DNA of 64,000 nucleotides. Source: Peptoniphilus equinus (GTDB taxonomy: Bacteria; Bacillota; Clostridia; Tissierellales; Peptoniphilaceae). The notes beneath the pieces are model-generated. The model ran no database searches. It saw only the letters and a program-made list of their open reading frames with translations, and had not been told where the DNA came from. Every line of letters starts with the position of its first letter. Positions within the stretch are counted from its first letter, which is position 1. This document shows, piece after piece, positions 36,163-45,179 of this stretch. The position numbers were made by a program, and so were the translations under genes. The DNA lies in NCBI RefSeq assembly GCF_027921445.1, contig NZ_CP115667.1, positions 1,612,001-1,676,000 on the forward strand, written 5' to 3'.

Positions 36163-36878
36163 TCCTCCCTATAGGTCGCCACATCGATGATGCCTCGTTT
36201 CATTTGCGGACGATAGAACACCGGCTTAGCGCGATCGGAAAACTCGCGCCGCCCCCAATCGTCTTGTTTTGGTCGGCCGCCGTCTTCAAAGTCCATGCGG
36301 TAGAGCATAAAGCCGAGATCCACACACTCTTGATGCCTCAACTCATCACACACGAGATCCTCATCAATACTTTCCACCCATCGGATGACCTTGACAGGAA
36401 ATTCACTGCAGCCGAGACAAGGCGTCTTAAAGTACTGTCCACCCTTAAGGCGTCGCTCCAAAATAGCAAGGTGTTTGCCCACCCCATCGAGATGGCGCTC
36501 TTGTTCGTCACAAATCCCGGTAAGCTCAATATGAAAGCTCACGCCATACTTGACATTCTTAAGTACCATGGCAGCTCGCTGACTGATTTCATCCCCTTCT
36601 CGCGTATACAAACTGATGTCCACCTTCGGATCTTTCATCTGTCGCTTCACTTTCTGCAAGGATATCTTATTTTTCACTTCATTGCGCCGCACGTTGATAA
36701 ACTGAATCGGGTTCATGACAACAATCTTATCGATGACATAGCGCATACTCGGCTTCCAATAGACAGCTTTTAATAAACCTTCCAACGCACCCGGTGTGGG
36801 CACATCATAACTCACCCGTTCTACTTTCATCTCCGGACGGGTAAAACAGCCGTAATCCCCTTCAATAATGACATGCAT
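36150..36878 (-). CDS. cas5c: Cas5c (Cas5d), crRNA-processing subunit
   Basis: 242 residues. In type I-C, which lacks Cas6, Cas5 cuts the repeat and stays on the crRNA 5' handle. The RAMP-like start VIIEGDYGCFTRPEMKVERVSYDVPTPGALEG is clear. ATG at 36878 has GAGGAGGTG; the ATG five codons upstream (36893) overlaps the cas3 stop and has no such site. It overlaps cas8c by 13 nt. Confidence 0.92.
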   Translation of the reverse strand: MHVIIEGDYGCFTRPEMKVERVSYDVPTPGALEGLLKAVYWKPSMRYVIDKIVVMNPIQFINVRRNEVKNKISLQKVKRQMKDPKVDISLYTREGDEISQRAAMVLKNVKYGVSFHIELTGICDEQERHLDGVGKHLAILERRLKGGQYFKTPCLGCSEFPVKVIRWVESIDEDLVCDELRHQECVDLGFMLYRMDFEDGGRPKQDDWGRREFSDRAKPVFYRPQMKRGIIDVATYREECRC

Positions 36879-36889
36879 AGTACACCTCC

Positions 36890-39085
36890 TCAAAAAATAT
36901 AATCTTCCACATGACTTTCAAACAAAATACCCAACGTCTCATCATAATAGCCTAAATGCGTAAGCACAATCACACCGCTATCTAAAATCTCCACTACTCC
37001 TTGCTCGCAGAGGGTCTGAAAGTCCTTTTGACTGACAGTTACTGTCGCATTTTGAAATTGCCGTGCCGAGACGTTCTGCCCGGCTCTAAGCGCATCAATA
37101 TGTGCCGCTGTCTTTGGATCTTGAGGCACGACAATCGAGACATTTTGATCGTCAATGAGTTTGAATTTTTCGGCATAGGTCTCATAAGGAATGCTCATCA
37201 GCGCCGTCGTCGTTTGGTGCATAAAATGTGCCTCAATACTTTCCTGTTGGTCCCTATGGTAGAGCTTATAGTACTCCCGAATCACATTCAAGTCTTGAAT
37301 ATCGCTTCTCTCAGTCATTACCTGCTCTGCAAGGCGCATACGTTGTTTACTGTACACCTCTTCGGCACGTTTAAAAACAACCACCTTGCGTGTCCCATAC
37401 TTGCCCTCGCGGTTACACCGTCCTCCCGCCTGTAAAATACTATCCAAACCAGAGAGCTCACGATAGACACTTTGAAAATCTAAATCTACCCCGGCCTCAA
37501 TCAGCGACGTAGACACTACCGTGATCCGCCGCGTCTCAGGCACATACTCAAGTCCCGGATAGTCCCGCTCCAGTTGTGCAAGCCGCTCCCGAATTCTTGC
37601 GATAGTAGTCTTTCTGTCTCGAGAGGTCATATACGTGGAGAGATGATAAGTTTCACCCTGTGCCATCTGATACAGTCGCCGCGCGGTCATCTTTTTATTC
37701 ACGACCACCAGCTGCGACGGTGCCGTCATGCGTGCCAAAAGCGCCTCATCGGAAAGATTGTCTTCAAAGCTGTACGTACACTTACGAAAGGCCTCAAAAT
37801 CCGACGTATCCTCAATGAGATTCACAATGTCCGTCTCGATCTTTACTGTCTCTCGAAGTAAGGTTTCAAAATCCGGCATCGTCGCCGTAAGAAAGATCGC
37901 TTCACTGTGCAGATACTTGGTGAGATACGCAATACCCTGCAAGCACGGCCCCAAAAACGCCATAGGCAGCATATGGACTTCATCAAAGACCAGCACGGCA
38001 TCCTGCATATTGTGTAATTTTCTAAGCTTGGAACGCTTGTTTCCGTAAAGTGACTCGAAGAACTGAACCACCGTCGTGATAATAAAATCACTGTCCCAAT
38101 TTTCTGTGGCATCTTTTACGAGCTGGATATCATCTTCAGACAGCGATGCGCCGTGTTTCGTATAGTCATAGGTGGACTGATGCTGCAAAATCTGCCCGAC
38201 CCCGTCAAAAAGCGCTTCAAACTCCTGTGACGTCTGGTCAATAATAGAATTGAACGGAATGATATAGATAATACGCTTCTTTTTCTTCTTCAGTGCACGC
38301 TCCAAGGCAAACTTCACGCTGCACAAGGTCTTGCCGCTGCCGGTGGGCATATTCATTAAATAGATATCGCCGTCCACGTTCACTTTTTCAAAAACCTGAG
38401 CTTGAACTTTAGCGCGGGCCTTCTGCAACGGCGTCGTCGGCTGAAAACTCTGAAGCTTCGCATCAATACGCTGTAGACACCCTGTAAAGTCAGACCGCAA
38501 TCCCCGAACGACACGATGCTCTGCAAAGGTCTTCGTATCTAACGTGTCCGCATCGGTGAGACAGGAAAAGAGATACCGCTCGAAAAAAGCCACCTTATCC
38601 ACCAATTGACCTTTCGTCGTACAATCCTGTGCTAAAAATGCCATAAAGGCCTTGGGATCAATGCTGCGAAACAGACCGCCCAGCTCCTCTTTATAGGCCA
38701 TAAAATCTTCTGTCGGCGTATTTCTGCGACCAAAGTACGTGCGAGGATCAGTATCAAATTTGGTACCTATATCACGCAACCCCGTATGATGACACATGAT
38801 AGCAACATTCATCATCGTTGCCGTCGATTCATCAATATACGGGGTTTTATCCGCGACCGCACCGCATACTGCATGGTCAATCCGTTCCTCGGCACCGCGA
38901 ATCCGCCGTTGAAAAGTCGGCTGATATTTGCCTAAGTCATGGTATAAACCCATCGCGTAGGCATAATCCTTCAACGGTTCCACAGCAAACGACTCACAGC
39001 GCTCAGCCGTATTCACTAAATGCTCTTTGAGCGGTTGTGTGCGACCGTCATAACTATGCCCTAAAAATTCTTGTTCGCTATCCAT
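36890..39085 (-). CDS. cas3: Cas3 helicase-nuclease
   Basis: 731 residues. N-terminal HD nuclease (His22, His49-Asp50 in LYHDLGK, DHAVCGA, MCHHTGL), then an SF2 helicase: Walker A MPTGSGKT, DEVH box VFDEVHMLP, ITVVSTSLIEAGVDLDFQ and QAGGRCNREGK. It is recruited by Cascade to shred target DNA. First gene of the cas operon; GGAGAGG precedes the ATG. No inactivating change was seen. Confidence 0.95.
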   Translation of the reverse strand: MDSEQEFLGHSYDGRTQPLKEHLVNTAERCESFAVEPLKDYAYAMGLYHDLGKYQPTFQRRIRGAEERIDHAVCGAVADKTPYIDESTATMMNVAIMCHHTGLRDIGTKFDTDPRTYFGRRNTPTEDFMAYKEELGGLFRSIDPKAFMAFLAQDCTTKGQLVDKVAFFERYLFSCLTDADTLDTKTFAEHRVVRGLRSDFTGCLQRIDAKLQSFQPTTPLQKARAKVQAQVFEKVNVDGDIYLMNMPTGSGKTLCSVKFALERALKKKKKRIIYIIPFNSIIDQTSQEFEALFDGVGQILQHQSTYDYTKHGASLSEDDIQLVKDATENWDSDFIITTVVQFFESLYGNKRSKLRKLHNMQDAVLVFDEVHMLPMAFLGPCLQGIAYLTKYLHSEAIFLTATMPDFETLLRETVKIETDIVNLIEDTSDFEAFRKCTYSFEDNLSDEALLARMTAPSQLVVVNKKMTARRLYQMAQGETYHLSTYMTSRDRKTTIARIRERLAQLERDYPGLEYVPETRRITVVSTSLIEAGVDLDFQSVYRELSGLDSILQAGGRCNREGKYGTRKVVVFKRAEEVYSKQRMRLAEQVMTERSDIQDLNVIREYYKLYHRDQQESIEAHFMHQTTTALMSIPYETYAEKFKLIDDQNVSIVVPQDPKTAAHIDALRAGQNVSARQFQNATVTVSQKDFQTLCEQGVVEILDSGVIVLTHLGYYDETLGILFESHVEDYIF

Positions 39086-39219
39086 AGTGCCTCTCCGTCT
39101 ATCTCAAGTACCATCCAACCTCATATTCCACCATCAAGATAATGGTCTGCACATCATCGCTATGGCAACCCATGAGATGCTCGTCATGCCGTACACACTT
39201 GCCATGATAGCTGTCCCAT

Positions 39220-39302
39220 CTCCACCGCGAGTAAAACGTTTTATTGTTTTGATTATAACATACTCCCGTTGAAATAAACGCCCCTTCTTATCGGATTTGT
39301 GA
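39220..39302 (-). promoter_or_regulatory. Putative cas operon promoter region
   Basis: Extended -10 TGTTATAAT (TATAAT at 39252-39257, minus strand) without a good -35, leaving a ~160-nt leader before cas3. The region is conserved at 14223-14305 next to array 1, which supports a functional role. Confidence 0.5.
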
Positions 39303-40040
39303 AACAGTTGAGTATCGTTGGAAAATTTATGTTTTCGCTGACAAGCTTTGATTCCATATGACTATGTTTCATTTGCTTTTACTGGATACTACTTGGCATA
39401 ACCTCCTTGTTTATGCTTGAAGTGAAATGCTGCATGCAACCATGAAGTAATGGTGCCTATCTTAGTATACTGGTGCTTATAACGACCTCCTATCTGAAAA
39501 AGGATCTGGACTTCATTACAAACCTATCCGTTAAGAGCGATCTGTAAACGACACAATGATGTCGTGTCTCAAGGAAGAACCAGGTTACTTACTGACAGTG
39601 GATAAAGCCATAGAATATGCCAAGCATACCGACACTTCTATGGCTTTGAAAAGATTGCATCTTATTTCTCACACCACATCATCCTTAGCAACGAGGGACA
39701 ACTGAAAATACAAAGGACTTTTAGGAGAGTATTGCCCTGAGAGTCTGATCTTGGTGAGGCTGCAAAAGAATAGCTACAAAGCAAAGTGAATGCACTGCAC
39801 AAACGACAACTAAGCTTCAGATTCAAAACATTGATGAAGTGTAGTATTCAATCGTATTACATTTAACTTGACCATTCACTCGATTAAAAAAATGAAGCTT
39901 TGCCACACAGTTTAGTCTCAAGGACAGTCTCACATAGAAAAGAAGGCAAAATTTTCCGAACCGCTTATTCATTGCCTTCCAACACTGTCATAGTCGTCTT
40001 TACACCCTTAAAAAAGTTTGAGAAATTTTTTTCAAAAAAG
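39303..40040. other. Gap of about 740 bp with no intact gene
   Basis: Short open stretches exist (for example around 39445-39545 and 39545-39710 plus strand), but none has a start with a ribosome binding site or a recognised domain. It may contain decayed coding sequence from an old insertion. No inverted terminal repeats were found. Confidence 0.4.
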
Positions 40041-40042
40041 AC

Positions 40043-40108
40043 TTGTCAAACTTTAAAAGGTAGGTTATACTAACAACATAAATGATAATAGTTATCATTT
40101 ATGTTGTT
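40043..40108 (+). promoter_or_regulatory. Strong promoter with a Fur-like 17-bp dyad
   Basis: TTGTCA (40043-40048), 17-bp spacer and TATACT (40066-40071) make a near-consensus promoter. Directly downstream is a perfect inverted repeat: arms 40072-40088 and 40092-40108, centre TAG, core AAATGATAATAGTTATCATT, close to Fur-box GATAAT/ATTATC units. It covers the expected transcription start. Iron repression of the downstream flavodoxin is the natural reading; a different metalloregulator is possible. Confidence 0.7.
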
Positions 40109-40319
40109 GACACGACATTACTTACATACACTGTGACACGGTTCCTCCTGTCACGCAACGGAAAATGTCGACGGATAGGGCATCCTTCTACAAACTACAA
40201 ACTGATTTCCTGTCAATGAAATTCCCTAAACTAAGTAGCTTCTACTACACCCGCCCAAGTCCGAAGCAGCTTCGTTGAAGTGTCGATTTGGTAATGTCAG
40301 AACGATATAGGAGGCGACT

Positions 40320-40742
40320 ATGACTTTTATAGTATATTGGTCCGGAACAGGTAATACGCAAAAGATGGCCGAGGCCATTTACGCATCATTGGATGCTTCA
40401 AAGGCGACCCTCGTGGAATTTGAAGCCACTGATGTAGCCACTGTTGCCGCAGCAGATGTCATTGCCTTTGGCTGCCCTGCCATGGGTGATGAGGAATTGG
40501 AAGAGAGCGTTGTGCGTCCATTTATGGATGATATCGCACCGCTGCTTAAGGGCAAATCTGTAGGACTCTTCGGGTCCTATCAATGGGCCGACGGTCAGTG
40601 GATGGAGACATGGGAAGATGAAGTGCGTTCCCTAGGCGCAACGATCATCGATACCTTGCCTGTCTATGACGAGCCCACAGACAACGATTTAGCCAAGTGC
40701 CGGGAGTTCGGCCATGCTCTGGCTCAAAAAGATCCTAGCTGA
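40320..40742 (+). CDS. Flavodoxin
   Basis: 140-residue FMN electron carrier. FMN phosphate loop SGTGNTQ at residues 8-14, flavodoxin strands VIAFGCPAMG and SVGLFGSYQWADGQWM. ATG follows ATAGGAGGCGACT. A leader of over 200 nt separates it from the Fur-like promoter. Flavodoxins replace ferredoxin under iron shortage, consistent with the operator; here it may also serve electron transfer to the hydroxyglutaryl-CoA dehydratase activator (inference). Confidence 0.92.
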   Translation: MTFIVYWSGTGNTQKMAEAIYASLDASKATLVEFEATDVATVAAADVIAFGCPAMGDEELEESVVRPFMDDIAPLLKGKSVGLFGSYQWADGQWMETWEDEVRSLGATIIDTLPVYDEPTDNDLAKCREFGHALAQKDPS

Positions 40743-41304
40743 ACAGCGAATTCATTTTTTTGACCATTTAGCCTGCATGGAAGACGCCAACTTCTTAACG
40801 GGGTTTCTATCTTATCAGACGGCGCCGACAAAATACTGTAACAAATCCGCAACCCTAGTGAACCTCAACTGGGAGCGTAGAGAGCTTCTGTCCCATTGGT
40901 CTCTCCACCGGGACCACATGGAAGCTGAACTGGGCCTTCGAGGTTATCGGATACCCAATCGACCTCTGGTCCTTTTCTACCATCCCTTAAAGCTCATAAA
41001 AATTCTCAAAAAACCCTCTATTCAAAAATTCTTAGCCTCACTAGGTTATGGACAGTGCAGCTCACTTGAGGAGTATCTCGCCGTTCTTGGCGCCCACTTT
41101 GAACGGGAGCAATGTCCTCATGAAATCGGTATTTTTCTCGGCTATCCTCTGGACGATGTCCGCGCTTACATGGAAGGTGCGGCCTGTACGAAGTGTGTCG
41201 GCTATTGGAAGTGCTACAATAAAGCCTGTCTCTCAAAAATGAAATTCTTTGTCTATGATCTCAGTAAGTTCTTTGTCGCAGGACAAGTCCTTGCACAAAA
41301 TTAA
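40714..41304 (+). CDS. DUF3793 family protein
   Basis: 196 residues. Family marks are the CPHEIGIFLGYPLDDVRAYM motif and the CVGYWKCYN stretch, with a cysteine-rich start (LACMED..). Function unknown; in many Firmicutes it sits beside a flavodoxin, as here with a 29-nt overlap, suggesting a shared role in iron-limited redox. ATG 40714 follows GGGAG; an alternative ATG is at 40777. Confidence 0.8.
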   Translation: MLWLKKILAEQRIHFFDHLACMEDANFLTGFLSYQTAPTKYCNKSATLVNLNWERRELLSHWSLHRDHMEAELGLRGYRIPNRPLVLFYHPLKLIKILKKPSIQKFLASLGYGQCSSLEEYLAVLGAHFEREQCPHEIGIFLGYPLDDVRAYMEGAACTKCVGYWKCYNKACLSKMKFFVYDLSKFFVAGQVLAQN

Positions 41305-41330
41305 CCCGAGGTAAAACCTCGGGTTTTTTG
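41303..41330 (+). terminator. Intrinsic terminator after the DUF3793 gene
   Basis: Ten-base stem (41303-41312 and 41316-41325) with an AAA loop and a T run. Confidence 0.88.
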
Positions 41331-41337
41331 TATGGGT

Positions 41338-42303
41338 TTATTTATGCAAATGACAAGCCACTTTGTGAGCGCCGCCCACATCGACCATCGTCGGCGCCTC
41401 GGCCTCACACATGGTCGTGGCATAAGGACAGCGGGTTCGGAAGCGGCACCCCGAAGGTATATGCATAGGATCCGGCAGCTCACCCTGTAAAGGGACACGC
41501 TTTACTTCCCGTGCCAAGATCGGATCCGGGATAGGAATGACACTGAAAAGGGACCGGGTGTAAGGATGCAGAGGATGGTTAAAAAGCACTTCAGTCGGCG
41601 CTTCTTCTACAATTTTACCCAAGTACATCACCGCCACGCGATCGGCAATATGCCGTACCATCGCAAGATCATGGGCCACAAAGAGGTAGCTTAACGCACG
41701 CTTCGCTTTTAAATCCATAAGCAAATTGATGACCTGAGCCTGAATACTCACGTCTAAAGCTGAAATTGGTTCATCACAGACGATAAACTCCGGATTGGTG
41801 GACAGTGCGCGGGCAATACCGATGCGCTGACGCTGACCGCCGGAAAAAGCGCCCGGCCGTCTATGAATGGCATCCTCGCGAAGTCCCACATCCGCTAAGA
41901 GGGACAGGACCCGTTCCCGCTTTGCCTCTTTGGAGAGTCGTAGCGGTGCCAATGGCTCTGCAACAATTGCCTCCACCGTCCAGTTGGGATTTAATGCCGA
42001 GTAGGGATCCTGATAGATAATCTGCATCTTGCTGTGATACGGCGCCAAATCGTTCCCCTTAAGCGACGTAATATCCGCACCACCATAGCTGATAGTGCCG
42101 CCGCTGGGTTCTAAAATCCGCACCAACGTTCGGGACAAGGTGGATTTGCCGCAGCCGGATTCCCCGACAAGACCCAAAGTTTCGCCACGATGAATCGTAA
42201 TATCCACCTCATCCACCGCCTTTAACACCGACTTGCCGCCAAGAAAAGATTTCTGTTCAAAGTATTTGCTCACATGGTTTGCTGTGATCAACGGTTCATT
42301 CAT
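41338..42303 (-). CDS. dppF: Oligopeptide ABC importer ATPase (DppF/OppF)
   Basis: 321 residues. Walker [10 protein letters not shown], signature [15 protein letters not shown], Walker [13 protein letters not shown], and the Opp-type C-terminal cysteine cluster ([16 protein letters not shown]), likely an iron-sulfur site. ATG 42303 follows GAGGTGAGCACC and overlaps dppD by 8 nt. Confidence 0.92.
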   Translation of the reverse strand: MNEPLITANHVSKYFEQKSFLGGKSVLKAVDEVDITIHRGETLGLVGESGCGKSTLSRTLVRILEPSGGTISYGGADITSLKGNDLAPYHSKMQIIYQDPYSALNPNWTVEAIVAEPLAPLRLSKEAKRERVLSLLADVGLREDAIHRRPGAFSGGQRQRIGIARALSTNPEFIVCDEPISALDVSIQAQVINLLMDLKAKRALSYLFVAHDLAMVRHIADRVAVMYLGKIVEEAPTEVLFNHPLHPYTRSLFSVIPIPDPILAREVKRVPLQGELPDPMHIPSGCRFRTRCPYATTMCEAEAPTMVDVGGAHKVACHLHK

Positions 42304-43279
42304 GGTGCTCACCTCTTACAATATGACGATGACAATAGCTGCTATGGCTCGGACTGTGCTGAGTCTTGTCCGGAAACGGTCCCCGGCAGCGCTCCATGTG
42401 CACTGTACACCGCTCATAAAACGGACAGCTCGTTCCCAGTTCCCAAAGTGCCGGGGCTGAACCGGGAATAGGCGTGAGACGCGTCTTCTCTGCGTCCACT
42501 CGTGCTATAGCGCTAAGGAGCGCTTGCGTATACGGCTGCGTCGCTTCATAGAAGATATCCTCCACGGTGCCCCGTTCCAAGACTCTGCCCCCATACATGA
42601 CCGCCACCCGATCACACCTTGAGGCAATAACCCCCAAGTCGTGGGTGATAAGAATGATACTGGTGCCTCGCTCCCGTCGAATGGACTCCAGCAGATCCAA
42701 AATTTGCGCCTGAATGGTCACATCCAGCGCCGTCGTCGGCTCATCGGCAATAATAATATCCGGCTTTGCTGCAAGGGCCAGCGCAATCATCACCCGTTGG
42801 CGCATACCACCTGAAAACTCATGGGGATATTGATCCAACCGCTTGACCGGATCGGGAATCCCTACGTCTTTTAACAGCTCCACCGCTACCTCTTTCGCCG
42901 CCTCACCGGAGAGACTTCGGAAACGATGGAGCACTTCGATGACGTGGTAGCCGATAGTTCGAAGGGGATTGAGCGCCGTCATCGGATCTTGAAAGATCAT
43001 GGCAATCCGTCGTCCCCGAATCGACAGGAAAGCTTTCTCACTCAACGTCGCCAAATCTTTTCCTTCAAACATGATGTGTCCGCCTGTGACGTGTGCCCCT
43101 TGGGGTAAAATCCCGAGTACGGATTTCATCAGAAGGCTCTTGCCGCTTCCGGACTCGCCTACCAGACCCAGAATTTCCCCGGAGTGGAGCACCAAGTCCA
43201 CATTGTTCACGGCGCGAAGCGCTGTCTTACCACGAAAAAAGCTGATAGACACCTGTTGTAATTCCAGTAGCTTAGTCAA
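42296..43279 (-). CDS. dppD: Oligopeptide ABC importer ATPase (DppD/OppD)
   Basis: 327 residues. Walker A GESGSGKS, signature [15 protein letters not shown], Walker [14 protein letters not shown]-terminal cysteine cluster ([16 protein letters not shown]). Best start is TTG at 43279, with AGGAGG six bases upstream and overlapping the dppC stop; the ATG at 43321 lies inside dppC without a site. Confidence 0.9.
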   Translation of the reverse strand: MTKLLELQQVSISFFRGKTALRAVNNVDLVLHSGEILGLVGESGSGKSLLMKSVLGILPQGAHVTGGHIMFEGKDLATLSEKAFLSIRGRRIAMIFQDPMTALNPLRTIGYHVIEVLHRFRSLSGEAAKEVAVELLKDVGIPDPVKRLDQYPHEFSGGMRQRVMIALALAAKPDIIIADEPTTALDVTIQAQILDLLESIRRERGTSIILITHDLGVIASRCDRVAVMYGGRVLERGTVEDIFYEATQPYTQALLSAIARVDAEKTRLTPIPGSAPALWELGTSCPFYERCTVHMERCRGPFPDKTQHSPSHSSYCHRHIVRGEHHE

Positions 43280-44114
43280 GATTGTCCTCCTCACTGCCCC
43301 ATGCCAGGGTTTTTGCCACATCCCCCAGCTTGTTGAACGAATAGATGGTTAAAAAAATGATCAGACCAGGGATAATCGCCATGTATGGTGCTTGTTGCAA
43401 AGTGGCCTGAGCTTGAGTCAACATACTCCCGAGACTGGACATGGGCTGCTGTACACCAAGACCCAGAAAACTGAGAGAACTCTCAGTAAGAATGGCCCCT
43501 GCCACCCCTGAGGTCGCCGAGGTAATAATGGTCGGCAAGACCCCGGGCAGCAGGTGCCGTCGTAAAATGGCAAGAGCCGGCGTGTGAATAAACTGAGCGT
43601 ACTGCACATATTCCCGCTCTTTTAAGGACAATACCTCCGCCCGTACCAGCCGCGCAATGCTCATCCAGCCAAAGATCCCAATGACGATGATGATACTGGA
43701 GAGGCCCCGCTTTAAAAAGAGCCCCACCACAGTGACCAGAATAATCCACGGAATAGATGAAAGCACATCAATAAGACGCATGAGCACCTCATCCACCCAG
43801 CCGCCGAAATATCCGGAGACGAGACCGACAATCACACCAAGACTCAAGGCGGTCAGCATGGCAAGCACGCCGACAAAAAGGGAGACTCTCGCCCCATAGA
43901 GACTGCGGATAAAATAATCCCGACCCAACTCGTCCGTCCCGAACCAGTGCAGCGACGACGGCCCTTCCATCATGTGTTCCAAATCCAAAGCGTTCGGATC
44001 CACAGGAAAAAGGGGTGCCAAGAGAGCCAGCGCGGTGAGGACTATAAGAAAAGCCACGGCAAAACAAGCGCCGCGATGGCGCCGCAGAACCCGGAATACA
44101 TAGCGTAATGTCAT
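43272..44114 (-). CDS. dppC: Oligopeptide ABC permease (DppC/OppC)
   Basis: 280 residues, about six helices, N-terminal cytoplasmic start and the LMEGPSSLHWFGTDELGRDY motif typical of OppC; EAA loop near YVQYAQFIHTPALAILRRHL. ATG 44114 follows AAGGAGGAC and overlaps dppB by 4 nt. Confidence 0.92.
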   Translation of the reverse strand: MTLRYVFRVLRRHRGACFAVAFLIVLTALALLAPLFPVDPNALDLEHMMEGPSSLHWFGTDELGRDYFIRSLYGARVSLFVGVLAMLTALSLGVIVGLVSGYFGGWVDEVLMRLIDVLSSIPWIILVTVVGLFLKRGLSSIIIVIGIFGWMSIARLVRAEVLSLKEREYVQYAQFIHTPALAILRRHLLPGVLPTIITSATSGVAGAILTESSLSFLGLGVQQPMSSLGSMLTQAQATLQQAPYMAIIPGLIIFLTIYSFNKLGDVAKTLAWGSEEDNLD

Positions 44115-45061
44115 TTTGTCCTCCTTATTCTAGGATCTAGGATAAAATAGAGAATATCCGATAAGAGATTGCCGAGGATGACCAGAGAGGCCGATAAAAA
44201 GAGAATGATCATCACCACAGGATAATCCATGCCCTGAACCGCCTTCACATAGTACGGCCCTACGCCGGGCCAACCGAAGATACTTTCAGTAATCATCGCC
44301 CCGGTAACTAACATCGGCAGTGCCATACCCAGCTGTGTAATGGCCGGCAAAAGCACATTTTTAATAATATGGCGATAGAGGACGGTCTTGTGGGACGCAC
44401 CGTAAGCTCGCTGTACCAAAACGTAATCCTTTTCTTGCTCCCCGATGGTGGAGGAACGGGTATAACGAATCAAATCCGGCATAAACGCCACGACCAAGGT
44501 CAGACACGGCAGGACGTAGTGCGCCAAAAGATCCGCTGTACTGCTTAGACCTACCGTGCGCATACCAAAGACCGGGAACCACCCGATGAGGTAGCCGAAC
44601 ACATAGATAAGCACCATGGCAAACCAAAAGCTGGGTACGCTGAGTCCCAATGTTGCGAAGCCGTCAATAAGGCGATCTGCCAAACTTCCCTTGTTACCCC
44701 CGGCATACACCCCGAGGACAAGCGCAAGAACGTAGGCAATGGCGTAAGACGGCAGCACCAACGCCACCGTGTTGGGAAGCCGTGCACCAAGGTCGACTGC
44801 AATACTGGAGCGGGAGAGAATGGAATATCCGAAATTTCCCTGCAGCACATTCTGCAGCCATTTTATATACTGTACATAGACTGGATCATTGAGGCCATAA
44901 GCGTCCTTGAGCTGAGCAATCGTCTCCGGACGCATATTGGGTGTGGTGATGGCGTCGATGGCGTCATACGGCGCAAGATGCATTAAAAAGAAGCATAACA
45001 TACTGATACCGAGGAGCATGGGAACGGCCTTTAACAGCCGCTTAACAATATAACGAAACAC
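44111..45061 (-). CDS. dppB: Oligopeptide ABC permease (DppB/OppB)
   Basis: 316 residues, six helices, OppB-type N terminus FRYIVKRLLKAVPMLLGIS and an EAA-like loop DYVLVQRAYGASHKTVLYRH. Start GTG 45061 with AGGTGAGAAT upstream. It forms the channel with DppC. Confidence 0.92.
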   Translation of the reverse strand: MFRYIVKRLLKAVPMLLGISMLCFFLMHLAPYDAIDAITTPNMRPETIAQLKDAYGLNDPVYVQYIKWLQNVLQGNFGYSILSRSSIAVDLGARLPNTVALVLPSYAIAYVLALVLGVYAGGNKGSLADRLIDGFATLGLSVPSFWFAMVLIYVFGYLIGWFPVFGMRTVGLSSTADLLAHYVLPCLTLVVAFMPDLIRYTRSSTIGEQEKDYVLVQRAYGASHKTVLYRHIIKNVLLPAITQLGMALPMLVTGAMITESIFGWPGVGPYYVKAVQGMDYPVVMIILFLSASLVILGNLLSDILYFILDPRIRRTK

Positions 45062-45137
45062 ATTCTCACCTGCTTATCTACTAGAGTTTAAACTATCTTA
45101 GTTATTATACCGTAAAGTTACACACGAAATAGAAAGA

Positions 45138-45162
45138 ACCACAAAAGATTACCCTTTGTGGT
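45138..45162 (-). terminator. Hairpin between dppA and dppB
   Basis: Eight-base perfect stem (45138-45145 and 45155-45162), with TTCTTTCTATTT after it on the minus strand. It probably acts as a leaky terminator that makes the binding protein more abundant than the membrane parts. Confidence 0.55.
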
Positions 45163-45179
45163 CCGTTGCTGTAACTAAC

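Noticed and set aside
39303-40040. Insertion-sequence remnant
   Set aside because: No terminal inverted repeats or recognisable transposase motif; only short open stretches.
40110-40319. FMN riboswitch in the long flavodoxin leader
   Set aside because: The conserved RFN-element blocks were not found; only small hairpins are visible.
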